Positions 43,563 through 52,285 of a DNA stretch of 64,000 nucleotides are shown in pieces. How positions within the stretch are numbered: position 1 is the stretch's first letter; every line of letters starts with the position of its first letter. The DNA is taken from the NCBI GenBank assembly GCA_035575715.1, contig DATLXN010000043.1, positions 91,235 through 155,234 of the forward strand, in the 5' to 3' direction. This stretch comes from JACCSI01 sp035575715 (GTDB lineage Bacteria; Acidobacteriota; Vicinamibacteria; Vicinamibacterales; UBA2999). A model generated the notes under the pieces. That model worked only from the letters and a program-made list of their open reading frames with translations, was not told the origin of the DNA and made no database searches. The position numbers were made by a program, and so were the translations under genes.

Positions 43563-44393
43563 ATGGACGACGCGCGACTCCCGAATTCCCACCTGCAGCA
43601 GGTAATCAACGAATTGCTCGATCGCTCGCCCGATGGACAGCGCTGGCTCGGTCAGCTCTGGGATCTCGCGCGCGTGACTCGACCGGAGAGTCTTGCGACG
43701 CCGCGTGACATCGGCAGGCTCGAAGCCGCAGAAACGCCGCGTGACCGGGCGGCGCGCGTGGGTAGAGTCTTCGATCGCAGCGTCGCACCGCCGCTGGCGT
43801 TCTTGCGCTGGCTGCTCGCCAACCCTGACCGTATGCAGGTGCGCGATCCAATGAACTTCGGCGCCAAGAGCGACAGCTCGCGCGAATGGCGCAGCAAGCT
43901 GTTTTCGCAAGACCCGATACTGATGGATGAGGCGACGCAGGAGGCGGAGCGCCAACTGGCCAAACGCGCCGCTCAACGCGGGCGTCAGAAATGGTGGCTG
44001 TTCGAAGGTTTTGCGCGCGTCGATTGCTGCCTGGTCACCGATCGCTGCGTGATCGTCATCGATGCGAAACCTGCGGAAGCTGGCTCACCTTCCTCTGTCT
44101 GGTACGAGGGCCGCACCCAGCTATGGCGCCATGTGGAAGCGGCCAAAGACGTTGCCGGGGACAAACAGTTCGCGGTGATTGTCGTCGTGGAGACTGAGCA
44201 GGAAGGCGTCGCGGCGTTGGCAACAGCGGGCGACACGTTGGCTGCGAGCTATCCGCATCTCGATGTAGATCAGCAGAACGAGCTCAGTCGCCATCTGCTT
44301 GGGTTTGTGACCTTGCCGCAACTCGCCGCGCAGTTCGGGCTGACAGTTGACGAGGCAGGGAACCGGCCCGACGACACTTCGACGCCGGCCTGA
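43563..44393 (+). CDS. Putative PD-(D/E)xK-like nuclease
   Basis: The 276-residue soluble protein has a helical N-terminal half and a core with WWLFEGFARVDCCLVTDRCVIVIDAKPAE at about residues 142-170. The Asp in ARVD and the Asp-x-Lys in IDAK match the PD-(D/E)xK nuclease pattern (usually D followed 10-20 residues later by ExK or DxK). The rest is not recognisable. It starts 8 bases after the methyltransferase gene and lies 89 bases before the RapA-like ATPase, so a shared function in nucleic-acid metabolism is plausible. Moderate certainty of the fold only. Confidence 0.6.
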   Translation: MDDARLPNSHLQQVINELLDRSPDGQRWLGQLWDLARVTRPESLATPRDIGRLEAAETPRDRAARVGRVFDRSVAPPLAFLRWLLANPDRMQVRDPMNFGAKSDSSREWRSKLFSQDPILMDEATQEAERQLAKRAAQRGRQKWWLFEGFARVDCCLVTDRCVIVIDAKPAEAGSPSSVWYEGRTQLWRHVEAAKDVAGDKQFAVIVVVETEQEGVAALATAGDTLAASYPHLDVDQQNELSRHLLGFVTLPQLAAQFGLTVDEAGNRPDDTSTPA

Positions 44394-44482
44394 TAGGCGA
44401 TCCACCAGCACGCCACCGTGAATGCGAAGACGCCAGCCGCCGCCAGCGCCCGCGCTGGCGCACGCTGGCGGGCCAGGCACGC

Positions 44483-47125
44483 GTGATTCTTGACACGCCG
44501 GCCCGAGAATACAAGTCGACCGCCCCGGTCGCGATCGGGAGTACCGTCGTAGATCTGGCTACCAATAGTTCCTCACCCGCCTGGACCACAGGGTCCTATC
44601 TCACCCACCGCTTCAATCCCGAATTGGGGATCGGCCGCATTACAGCCATTGAACGGCGCGCCCTGGTTGTCGAGTTCCCGCGTTCGCGAACCGTGCTCCG
44701 CGTCGCCGACACGGGCGAAGCGCTGGTCCCCGTCGATCTCAGTCCCGGACGGCCGGTTCGCATCAGTGCCGACAGCCAAGAGACGACCATTGCCGCGCGA
44801 CTGCCCGACGGCACGTTCGCCCTGGCCAACGGCCGCACTGTCTCGGCCGACGAACTATGGCCGCTGGAACTCGAAGGCGCGCTGCTCGAGAGACTCGCGA
44901 TCGGCGACCTCGATGATCTCGCCGACTTCGTGACGCGGATCAACCTGCTGCACTTGCTCGCACTGCGCGAGGCCGACGGACTCGGCTCATTTCTCGGCGG
45001 TCGCGTCCGCTTGTTCCCGCATCAGCTCTACGTTGCCGAGCGGGCCACGGCGTCCGACCCGGTGCGCTGGTTACTGGCGGATGAAGTCGGTCTCGGCAAG
45101 ACCATCGAGGCATCGCTGATTCTCAACCGGCTGGTGCACGCCGGACAGGTGACCGGCTGCCTGGTGGTTGCGCCCGACACGCTGACCGTCCAGTGGCTGG
45201 GCGAGTTGTGGCGGAAGTACCACCAGGTGTTCACGCTGCTCGACGCGGACCGCCTCGCCGATGTGGCGCGCGATTTCGGCGCCGACTTCAATCCGTTCGA
45301 ACTGCACCGCCGCGCCGTGATCTCGATCGAGATGCTGATCGAGCGCCCGCATTTGACCGAACAGGCGGTCCGGGCGGGTATCGATCTGCTCGTCGTCGAC
45401 GAAGCGCAGCACCTGCGGCGGCCTCAAGGGCACCCCGGTGAAGCGGCATGGCGAGCGGTCGCGCCGATTGCTGCCCTCGGCCGGCATGTCCTGCTCCTCA
45501 GCGCAACGCCGCTCGAGGACGATGCGCATGGATTTTTCCGATTGCTGCAGTTGCTGCGGGCGGACGATTTCCCGGAGGACCTGAGCATCGAAGCGCGACT
45601 TGCGGAGGGTACGCCGTTCCCGGCGTGTACCAGCGCGACACGTCGAGCCGACATTGGCGGCTTGCCGCCGCGCGTCGGCATTCCGATCGAAGTGACTGGC
45701 GGTCGCGACACGCCGCTGCCGGTCGCGCTCGAAACGGCTGTGCGCAGCACACCCGCCACGCACGTCGTGGCGGCGCGCACCAAGATTGATCGGGTGCGCC
45801 GTGCCCTCGCGTCTGGTGCGGCGCTGGTGGCGGCGCTCGGTTCCGACGAAACGGCGCTCCGCACGCAGGCACTGGCGATGGACGCCGCCGACCCGCGGGT
45901 TGAGTGGCTGGTGTCGCAGGCGAAGCGGTGGCGCGCGGCCAACGAGAAGACGCTGGTGTTCGTGGCGCATCGCGAAACGCTTGAAATGCTGCGCACCGCA
46001 CTCAGCCAACGGGCGCACCTCGCGACCGGTGTGTTTCACGAGTTGCTGACCCCGGCGCGCCGCGACACGGAAGTCGCGCGCTTCCGCGAGCTCGACGGCC
46101 CCAGCCTGCTCGTCTCGACCGAATGCGGTGGCGAGGGCCGCAATTTCGAGTTCTGTCGTCGTCTGGTGCTGTTCGACCTGCCGTGGAAACCGTCGGTAGT
46201 GGAACAGCGGATCGGACGGCTCGATCGCATTGGCCGTCGCATGCCGGTGGAGGTTGTCTATTTTCGCCCGCCGGCCGGAATCGGGCGCGATGTCGTGCGG
46301 CTGTTCGAGGCGCTCGGGCTGTTTGGCGAGCCGCTCGCCGGGATCGAGCCGCAACTGGCACTGGTCGAGGGGGCGCTCGAAGAGATCGCGCTCGACCCCG
46401 AGGCGTCGCTCACCGACGACCAGCTTCAGGCGCTGGTCGCGGAGGCGCACGCGGCACGGACGCGCATTCGTGAAGCGGCGTATCAGCAGCTGCATCGCGA
46501 CCCGTATCGGCCCGAGATGGCGGCCGGCCTTCTCGGGCGGATTCCCGCGGAACTCGACGAGCTCAATCAGGAGGTCGTCGTCACCGCAGCCATCGGCCTG
46601 GGATTCACGATCGCGCATCCGTCGGGCCACCGCGTGTTTTCGATCGAGCTGGGTGCCGGTTCGTCGGTCGATGGCTTACCGGGCGTTCCCGGTGGATCAG
46701 GGTACGTCGGCACATTTGATCGGGAGGAAGCGGTCGCGAATGAGTCGATTGACTTCTTCGCCTCTGGCCATCCGCTGGTCGAAGGCATTTTCGCGCATTA
46801 CGATGAGAGCCCGCTCGGGCGCGCGGTGCGTTGTGAGATCACGCTGGGCACAGAGCGCGGGTCCGGACTGGTCGCCATCTACCGGGAGCAGCGTGCGTTC
46901 GAGGTCATTGCGATCGATGCGGGTGGCAACGCCCGACCAGATTGGGCGGCGGCCGTTTGTCAGCGACCGGTCGTCCTGCGTCCGGTGCGCCGCGAGGCCG
47001 CCAATGATCCCGACTGGCGCGGGCTGGTGCGTCGGCTCGGGGCGCAGCTTGACCCGACGCGCCGTCTGTATGCGGTTGCCGCAATCGAGGTGCGCCCGTC
47101 AGCGGCGATGTCTCTCACGCGCTGA
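44483..47125 (+). CDS. rapA: RapA-like SNF2-family ATPase
   Basis: The 880-residue protein starts with tandem Tudor-like sequence (GSYLTHRFNPELGIGRITAI and VVEFPRSRTVLRV), as in RapA, the ATPase that recycles RNA polymerase. The SNF2 motor follows: Walker A ADEVGLGKTIEA near residue 200, DEAQH near 305, SATP motif, and the helicase C-terminal motif EQRIGRLDRIGRR near 575. The C-terminal 280 residues correspond to the RapA C-terminal domain. It is shorter than the 968-residue E. coli protein. GTG start; no strong ribosome binding site is seen. It may act on transcription complexes. Confidence 0.87.
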   Translation: MILDTPAREYKSTAPVAIGSTVVDLATNSSSPAWTTGSYLTHRFNPELGIGRITAIERRALVVEFPRSRTVLRVADTGEALVPVDLSPGRPVRISADSQETTIAARLPDGTFALANGRTVSADELWPLELEGALLERLAIGDLDDLADFVTRINLLHLLALREADGLGSFLGGRVRLFPHQLYVAERATASDPVRWLLADEVGLGKTIEASLILNRLVHAGQVTGCLVVAPDTLTVQWLGELWRKYHQVFTLLDADRLADVARDFGADFNPFELHRRAVISIEMLIERPHLTEQAVRAGIDLLVVDEAQHLRRPQGHPGEAAWRAVAPIAALGRHVLLLSATPLEDDAHGFFRLLQLLRADDFPEDLSIEARLAEGTPFPACTSATRRADIGGLPPRVGIPIEVTGGRDTPLPVALETAVRSTPATHVVAARTKIDRVRRALASGAALVAALGSDETALRTQALAMDAADPRVEWLVSQAKRWRAANEKTLVFVAHRETLEMLRTALSQRAHLATGVFHELLTPARRDTEVARFRELDGPSLLVSTECGGEGRNFEFCRRLVLFDLPWKPSVVEQRIGRLDRIGRRMPVEVVYFRPPAGIGRDVVRLFEALGLFGEPLAGIEPQLALVEGALEEIALDPEASLTDDQLQALVAEAHAARTRIREAAYQQLHRDPYRPEMAAGLLGRIPAELDELNQEVVVTAAIGLGFTIAHPSGHRVFSIELGAGSSVDGLPGVPGGSGYVGTFDREEAVANESIDFFASGHPLVEGIFAHYDESPLGRAVRCEITLGTERGSGLVAIYREQRAFEVIAIDAGGNARPDWAAAVCQRPVVLRPVRREAANDPDWRGLVRRLGAQLDPTRRLYAVAAIEVRPSAAMSLTR

Positions 47126-47279
47126 CTGGCGTGAAGGACAGACACCTGTGGATGTCATTGTTGGCCTGCCCGGTCGCACCGCAGTTCACCGCTTCGCCGC
47201 TGCTCGTGTTGGAGGTTGTCAACAGCCCGCACCTGTCCCTGCGGGAGCGCAAACTGCCTCATTGGCGGATCGACGGTTG
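47126..47279. other. Intergenic stretch between convergent genes
   Basis: I see no gene or clear terminator here; both neighbours end into it. Confidence 0.4.
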
Positions 47280-48128
47280 CTACCGCAACGTCGTCGCGAC
47301 GTTGAATTGCTGTGCCGGCGCGCCTTCTGGAATCGCCACCAGGACGCGATACGTCCCGCCTCGCGCCGGTATTGCGACGGCTCCGGGCGCGGGCCGCGTG
47401 ATCGAGCCGGCATAGTTGCCCGTTGTATACCAGAAGATCGATGGAGCGGGACCGCCAGCCGCCGGGCGCGCCTCGACATTCAGCATCCCCGCCCCCGACT
47501 CGATGACGACAATTTCGCATCGGCTTTGCATGACCCATAGATCCTCGAGGTCTGTGCACAGGGAACTCGTGGCGTCGACGGAGACGACGATCGACTCGCC
47601 AGCAGGAATGCTGCGCGTGGGACGGAGCCGCATGTCCCGGACCGCGGGCGAGGAGCTCGTCGGCACCCACTGAACGTCGACTTCGTAGCCATCGCGAAAA
47701 GCGTAGACAAAGCCCAATCCGTATCCGCGTCCCGGCCACGGGCGTGGCTCAAACTCGACTGAATACTCGCCCGAGTCGTTCGTTGTCGTCGCGAGCCAGC
47801 AGTAGTCAGCTCTCACAGGACAGTACGACGGCGGACTGCTGACTCCTCCGGCGGATGAGTAATCGACCGCGACGCGGGCCCCCGGCAGGGGAGTGCCGTT
47901 CTGATCCAGCACGCGGCCTGACATCTGGAGGCGCCCCCTGGGCGTCGCGGGTGCAGTGGCCGTCGGCGTCGGCGCAGTCGGAGTGGACTTGCCGCCTCCG
48001 CAACCATATGACATCGCAAGAACGGTAACCACAACGAGCGAAGTAAGCTGCTCGAAACAATACCTGATTTGCCTTCGTGATCTCCCTACCCCAGCCTCGT
48101 GACTCGCTGACGATGCCAACTTGCTCAT
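47280..48128 (-). CDS. Lipoprotein with carboxypeptidase-regulatory-like domain
   Basis: The 282-residue protein has a rather long N-terminus (about 28 residues) before the hydrophobic part of a lipoprotein signal ending in SYGCGGG (Cys near 43). A Thr/Pro linker follows, then a carboxypeptidase-regulatory-like beta-sandwich (SGRVLDQNGTPLPGARVAVD and SGEYSVEF) and a second beta domain to the C-terminus. Such lipoproteins are abundant in acidobacteria and are thought to help with carbohydrate or protein binding at the surface. The true start may lie further downstream; no better codon is clear. Confidence 0.75.
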   Translation of the reverse strand: MSKLASSASHEAGVGRSRRQIRYCFEQLTSLVVVTVLAMSYGCGGGKSTPTAPTPTATAPATPRGRLQMSGRVLDQNGTPLPGARVAVDYSSAGGVSSPPSYCPVRADYCWLATTTNDSGEYSVEFEPRPWPGRGYGLGFVYAFRDGYEVDVQWVPTSSSPAVRDMRLRPTRSIPAGESIVVSVDATSSLCTDLEDLWVMQSRCEIVVIESGAGMLNVEARPAAGGPAPSIFWYTTGNYAGSITRPAPGAVAIPARGGTYRVLVAIPEGAPAQQFNVATTLR

Positions 48129-48484
48129 ATAGACGGCCGCGATTCACCAACTCACCAGAGTCGCCAGAAACTGATTTCAGCTGGCCTTGGGACCTTTGGC
48201 CTTTGGCGGTCGCATTAGGCGCAGGCAGCTCGGCTAACGCCAGGCAGCCCCAGGGGCGCCGAGATGCACAACGGTAACACCCGCGCCCCGCACCGGCCCC
48301 TCGCGATCGAGAAGGACGGGTCATCGCCGGTCATTGTCGATGATCAGGGACTGCGCGGGTCATTGCGCCGCACGATCAGCGTGCCGGGGTGCCCTCTGGG
48401 GGACGTGTCGTTGTGCTAGGGGGCGCGTTCGGTTGTATTTTTTCGACAGATTAATCGCTGCGCTGGTCGCCTCACGTCTGAGCG
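48129..48484. other. Intergenic stretch, no gene seen
   Basis: About 350 bases with no supported reading frame or RNA. GGGTCATYGC occurs twice (about 48,317 and 48,357). It ends at the tRNA-Leu fragment. Confidence 0.4.
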
Positions 48485-48561
48485 CCGTAACGGACTGATT
48501 CTAAAGTGCCGGGGGCGGAAATCGAACCCGCACGGTCCTTAGAGCTTGGGATTTTAGGTCC
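48485..48561 (-). pseudogene. 3' fragment of tRNA-Leu(UAA), possible att scar
   Basis: The 77 bases match 5083-5160 (3' half of the intact tRNA-Leu(UAA) plus its 3' flank) at roughly nine positions in ten, with one deleted base. The match stops inside the anticodon arm; the 5' half is missing. That is the shape of an integrase attachment remnant. See the matching tRNA-Cys repeat at 51,825. Confidence 0.8.
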
Positions 48562-48589
48562 TACCCTGCGAGTGTCGCGAAACAATGAA

Positions 48590-48629
48590 AAGGCGCGGAT
48601 TCCTGTTTTACTCAGGAAATCCGCGCCTT
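48590..48629. terminator. Strong 16-bp hairpin right of the tRNA-Leu fragment
   Basis: AAGGCGCGGATTCCTG pairs with CAGGAAATCCGCGCCTT (one bulge) across a loop of TTTTACT. It may terminate a lost gene of the decayed element. Confidence 0.65.
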
Positions 48630-48883
48630 CGCATTTACAAGCAGATGGGCCGTTTACCACGCTTTTACCCCTGAAAGGAACAAAGAGGAACCGTCGTGCG
48701 TGCGCGCGCTTCGACCAACTGCCGGACCAGATCGGCCGCCCGCGTAAACAGCACGCGCCGCTGAGCGGATGCATGGGTTCAGCGCCGGAGGTTAGGGACG
48801 CTTTAGCGGTGCGCGTTCGCGAAGCTGAGGTCGGTGAACTCGACCATCACTAGTGCCAGGAAGGGCGGTGTGGCGAGGCCGGC
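48630..48883. other. Intergenic stretch before vapBC, no gene seen
   Basis: About 250 bases with no supported coding frame. It may be eroded sequence of a former mobile element. Confidence 0.35.
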
Positions 48884-48913
48884 TTGCTGCAAGTGTCCGG
48901 AAGGCCCTACAAT
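48884..48913 (+). promoter_or_regulatory. Sigma-70-type promoter of vapBC
   Basis: TTGCTG (48,884-48,889) and TACAAT (48,908-48,913) are 18 bp apart. The -10 box ends 5 bases before ATG 48,919 and no ribosome binding site is present, so the antitoxin mRNA is probably leaderless or nearly so. Confidence 0.55.
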
Positions 48914-48918
48914 TTAGT

Positions 48919-49194
48919 ATGGCCTTACCTACAGTCAAGACGACCTATACCATCGACCTCGAAACCAAGAGTGCGCTCGACCGGCTCGCCGCCAGGTGGG
49001 AAGTTTCCAAGTCCGAGGCGTTGAGGCGCGCGATCCGCCAGGCCGCTGGCGCCTCCAGGGTCACCGATCGGCTGGCGGCCCTTGGCACGTTGCAGCGCCG
49101 GGCGCGCATGACCCGCGACCATGCATCGCGGTGGAGTGACGCCATTCGCGACGAGCGCCAAGCCACCAGCCGCCTCGGTAAGCGCATTCGATGA
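48919..49194 (+). CDS. vapB: Ribbon-helix-helix antitoxin, VapB type
   Basis: The 91-residue protein has an N-terminal ribbon-helix-helix fold (TYTIDLETKSALDRLAARW, then VSKSEALRRAIRQAA) for DNA binding and dimerisation. The basic C-terminal part should wrap the toxin and block it. It overlaps the toxin ATG by 4 bases. The protein likely represses its own promoter, as VapB proteins do; the promoter sits directly before the start codon. Confidence 0.88.
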   Translation: MALPTVKTTYTIDLETKSALDRLAARWEVSKSEALRRAIRQAAGASRVTDRLAALGTLQRRARMTRDHASRWSDAIRDERQATSRLGKRIR

Positions 49195-49565
49195 TCCATC
49201 TTGATACGAGCTTCCTGATTCGCGCCCTGGTGCCGGGCTCGCGGCAGGATGCGCAGCTGCGCGACTGGCTGTCGGGTGAGACCCCGTTGGCGATGAGCGC
49301 GGTCGCGTGGGCTGAGTTTCTGTGCGGGCCGCTCGCGGCGCACGATTTGTCACTGGCGGCCGCTGTCGTCGGCGAAGCCGTGCCGTTTACCGCTGATCAT
49401 GCTGTGCAAGCGGCCGGACTGTTCAATACCGCCGGCCGGAAGCGCGGCACCTTCGTGGACTGCTTGATCGCCTCTATGGCAATCGGAGAGGACGCCCGAC
49501 TTGCCACCGCGAATCCGAAAGATTTTAAGGGGATGCCTGGCCTGCGGCTCGTTGACAGCGCCTGA
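49191..49565 (+). CDS. vapC: PIN-domain ribonuclease toxin, VapC type
   Basis: The 124-residue PIN domain has its four acidic positions: Asp5 in MIHLDTSFL, Glu in AWAEFLCG near 41, Asp in TFVDCLIASMA near 91, and the ANPKDFKG motif near 108. VapC toxins cut tRNA or rRNA. The toxin gene is intact and coupled to vapB, so the module may still be active. It is immediately followed by the IS3 remnant. Confidence 0.9.
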   Translation: MIHLDTSFLIRALVPGSRQDAQLRDWLSGETPLAMSAVAWAEFLCGPLAAHDLSLAAAVVGEAVPFTADHAVQAAGLFNTAGRKRGTFVDCLIASMAIGEDARLATANPKDFKGMPGLRLVDSA

Positions 49566-49820
49566 CGACGGCGTTGTCCCAGCAGTTGCCCTTGCGACTC
49601 ATGCTCGGCTGCAGGTGATTGGCGTGGCAGAAGCGCGCCCCGCGTCGCTGCCGTACTGGGCCCCTCGATCGGAATGAATGATCGTGCCCGCGGTCGTCGT
49701 CACCGGACGGCCATGAGCACGGCGTCGAGCACGAGCTCGCGATGAATCGTCGGGCCCGCGGACCAGCCGACGATCTTGCGCGAGAACCGAGCCGAGCGGA
49801 AATTACGGCTCGTCCGAAGC
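49566..49820 (-). pseudogene. Remnant of an IS3-family transposase (OrfB)
   Basis: On the minus strand, fragments of the DDE domain can be read in different frames: SRKIVGWSAGPTIHRELV then VLDAVLMAV, IHSDRGAQYGSD, and SMSRKGNCWDNAV. These match the C-terminal half of IS3-type OrfB. Frame changes and a stop separate them; the first catalytic Asp and the final Glu are absent. No terminal inverted repeats are seen. It is an inactive relic. Confidence 0.85.
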
Positions 49821-50032
49821 TAGCCATTTTTTGATCGAAGAACTGCATCAGCAGTGCAGCTGAGAACTCGACGATGTGCCTCTCACCGTCCTTTTGCTTC
49901 GCTGCTTCGGCGCACCTTCGACAATACGCGAGATCTTCTATTTATCGAAGGTTTCGCGCCTTTTGAATGTTCCCATCGTTGGGAGGCTTTGCGAGCGTCG
50001 CGCCGGCGTCTCGGGTCAAAGTGTCTGGCCTT
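49821..50032. other. Intergenic stretch, no gene seen
   Basis: About 210 bases without a supported gene, between the IS3 relic and the broken hydrolase; probably eroded DNA. Confidence 0.35.
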
Positions 50033-51054
50033 TTACCGACGAGTCAACGTGGCCGCAAATCCACGAATCTCCCGGAGCACGTCAGCCTCGTTTGACAGGA
50101 ACATGTAGAGACTAGCGCCTGTCAGTTCGACGATTTTGGCGGTCGGCACACTCGCGAGGAGATCTTGTTGCCACCTGAGATACAAGGCGCGTGTCGCCTC
50201 ATACTCCTGGCGCAATGCGGGCGCTCCTGCTCGTTGCTGATTGCATAATTTGCGACCACCTCCTCGAACGGCCGCTCCCTTTGGTAGAGCGCCAGCACGG
50301 GTACTCGAATGCTCGAGTAGTCTGGCTTCACCCGTGCATCCATCGTGATCGCCCGACGAATCACCGGCGACAGCTGCGCGCGGCCAATCGAGCCGTCCGG
50401 GTTCACGACATACTGCTGACGCAATTCCGCTTCGGGAAAGGCCCACCCTCTTGTGCTTCGCTGGGAGACGCGAAGTGCATCGAATGAACTGTAGTCAGGC
50501 GCCGGTGGCGGCTTCATCGGACGCGGCAGTATTGCGGGATCAGGCATCGACGCACCAACGTCCGCGGCAGTCATCGTCGGGTCGCCCGCTCCGTCAAGAT
50601 AGACGAGCCCGTGCAGTCGATTGGAATACTGCGCAGCGAACATCGTCAGAATCTGCCCGGCGCAAGAATGGCCGATCAAAACAGATCGCTGCAGCTTCAG
50701 CGCGTTTAGCACCTCGAGCACATCGTTAACCGACCGCTGCACGGTATACCCGATAGTCGGCTTGTCGGACGCACCGATGCCTCGTCGCGTAATGCCAAGT
50801 ACACGGAACTGATTCGCTAGCTTCGGCGCGAACTCGTCGTACATATGGGCGCTCATGTAGCATCCGAGCAACAGGATGGGTGGCCCTGACCCGCCCCAGT
50901 CCAGGACTTGCAGTTGAACCGACGAATCGACCGTGATTCGGCGAACCTGGTGCGGCGACGGATCGCGCCAAGATTGCGAGCCGAAGGCGGAGACAAGCAC
51001 GGGCGCTCCGAAGAAGACAGCGACGGCAGCGGCAACAACCAGCGTGGAACGCAT
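50033..51054 (-). pseudogene. Alpha/beta hydrolase, frameshifted and lacking the catalytic His
   Basis: From ATG 51,054 the frame gives a signal peptide and an alpha/beta hydrolase with GGSGPPILLLGCYMSAH and the nucleophile elbow LIGHSCAGQ (Ser near 135). Near position 50,215 the frame is lost; the natural C-terminus, ALRQEYEATRALYLRW to VLREIRGFAATL, continues in another frame to 50,033. In that tail the usual GASHYVFLSN-type sequence reads GASLYMFLSN, so the catalytic His is Leu. Two independent lesions point to a decayed gene, although a sequencing error could explain the frameshift. Confidence 0.75.
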
Positions 51055-51178
51055 GGCGGGGATCCTACTCGTCAAGTGTCCATCTCACGGCATCGGCCGA
51101 GTCTTGACGTCCGGCAATGCGTTGGGGACGGAAGGTCCTGAGGACGGAGCTTGGGGACGGAGTCGTTATACTGCGTCG

Positions 51179-51439
51179 GTGGCGGCCAAGGCGATTCCCC
51201 GTGCGGCATCCTCGCTGGTTTTCAGTTTCGCCACGTTCGGCCTGTTCTGTCTGGTCACCGGTCTGCTCGGATTCCAGCCACGTCGGCATGTCGATTTGGT
51301 TAACTACAGCCGCCTGATCCCCGGCGTGTGGACCGGCGCGTTTTTGTGGCATCAAGTCGCCGTTGGTGCGGCCCTGCTCACGGTTGCGAGCATCGTGCTC
51401 GTTCGGACGAATCGCCGCTTGGAGATTCCGGGCGACTGA
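51179..51439 (+). CDS. Small two-span membrane protein
   Basis: The 86-residue frame from GTG 51,179 has hydrophobic helices at about residues 9-28 (ASSLVFSFATFGLFCLVTGL) and 52-75, separated by the basic loop PRRHVDLVNY. I do not recognise the family. It precedes a second small membrane protein by 30 bases, and both lie next to the attL of the tRNA-Cys element. Start codon uncertain. Confidence 0.5.
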   Translation: MAAKAIPRAASSLVFSFATFGLFCLVTGLLGFQPRRHVDLVNYSRLIPGVWTGAFLWHQVAVGAALLTVASIVLVRTNRRLEIPGD

Positions 51440-51469
51440 CTGTTCGCCTACAATCCGCCAGTAACGCTA

Positions 51470-51718
51470 ATGAAGACCTACCATCCTTTTGTCGCACTCG
51501 CTTTCAACGTCATGGCGTTGATCGTTGTCGTGTCATGGTTGCGCCAGGCGCCATCGCCGTTGTGGCCACTGTGGCTCACGCCGCTGGTGATCAGCTCGGC
51601 GGCTGCGGTCTATGCGTGGCGCACGGGTCACGTCGTGGCCTCGAAAGTCGCTGTCCTGGTACCGATCCTTGCGATCGTCACCACCGGGTTGGCCGGGCGA
51701 TGGTCGTTTATGCGGTGA
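51470..51718 (+). CDS. Small membrane protein
   Basis: The 82-residue protein has three hydrophobic stretches (about 8-24, 30-48, 56-75) and starts at ATG 51,470. No family is recognised. It is on the same strand as the preceding small membrane protein. It ends about 100 bases before the left attachment site. Confidence 0.6.
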   Translation: MKTYHPFVALAFNVMALIVVVSWLRQAPSPLWPLWLTPLVISSAAAVYAWRTGHVVASKVAVLVPILAIVTTGLAGRWSFMR

Positions 51719-51824
51719 CCGAGTCGACGCGGTCGTCTTCAACCAGTAGGGCAAGGTTGATCAGCAGGGGCAGGTGCGGCGATCAACGAACGACCCGAAA
51801 GGTATGAGCGGTGTTGGCTTGCAG

Positions 51825-51872
51825 AATTTGGAGGCGCCGCCCGGATTTGAACCGGGGATGGAGGTTTTGCAG
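51825..51872. repeat. attL: 48-bp copy of the tRNA-Cys 3' half
   Basis: The copy spans CCA end, acceptor 3' strand, T-arm and part of the anticodon arm (ending TTTTGCAG), then diverges. It is identical to 63,916-63,963 and is the chromosomal left-over of the target tRNA. Confidence 0.93.
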
Positions 51873-52285
51873 TTGTAGACGCTACCCCAAAAGCCCAGTG
51901 AACTTGCAAATTATTTAATGATTTCGATTCTCAGTTGGTGCTGAGTGGTGCCCAATGAGGCGGGATGTGGTGGGTTTGGTTACGGTGGAGTTACGGTGAC
52001 CGCCACGCCCGAAAAGCTAGCAAGTATTGATGAACTCGCACCCCCAAAGAGCAACAGTTTTAAACTCCGATCACAAAATCAGATCCCGCGCGCCGCCACG
52101 ATCCGTTGCCTCCCCCGTTGCGTTTGAGGGGTGAGGGGGCGTGCCACCCGAGACCCACCCCCCTCGCCAGCAGGCCGGGCCACGCCGCGCCCCGCAGCCG
52201 CCACCCGGTAGTAGGCCCCCTGCATCAACGTGGCGCAACAGGCATCCTGCGCGCCCGCACCCGCCACCCGCCGCCGCCCGCGCGG
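51873..52285. other. Left arm of the element, non-coding
   Basis: No gene is supported in these 413 bases. They hold the paired GTTACGGTG boxes at 51,979 and 51,990 and a C-rich tract near 52,140-52,280 after the last minus-strand gene. Confidence 0.5.
51979..51998 (+). promoter_or_regulatory. Paired GTTACGGTG boxes, 11 bp apart (left arm)
   Basis: GTTACGGTG at 51,979-51,987 and again at 51,990-51,998, one helical turn apart, about 107 bp inside attL. The same spacing of GTTACG boxes recurs at 55,058 and 63,846. Possible arm-type integrase or Xis sites. Confidence 0.6.

Noticed and set aside
44441..44470. Terminator or attenuator from CGCCAGCG/CGCTGGCG repeats before the RapA gene
   Set aside because: The arms are short, GC-only and common in this genome; no U-run or leader peptide is seen.
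45071..46630. Long antisense open frame inside the RapA-like gene (also 6305-7699 and 23,487-24,746 inside other genes)
   Set aside because: High-GC codon bias creates long empty frames opposite real genes; none shows domain motifs or a ribosome binding site.
43563..47125. A DISARM or BREX type defence locus
   Set aside because: The ATPase has Tudor-like N-terminal and C-terminal RapA features, and no methylase, PglZ or phospholipase D partner is nearby.
5083..48561. A 43-kb island bounded by the tRNA-Leu gene and its fragment
   Set aside because: The interval holds core-type operons, and the orientation is wrong: an element integrated in the 3' end of the tRNA at 5.1 kb would lie to its left, not to its right.
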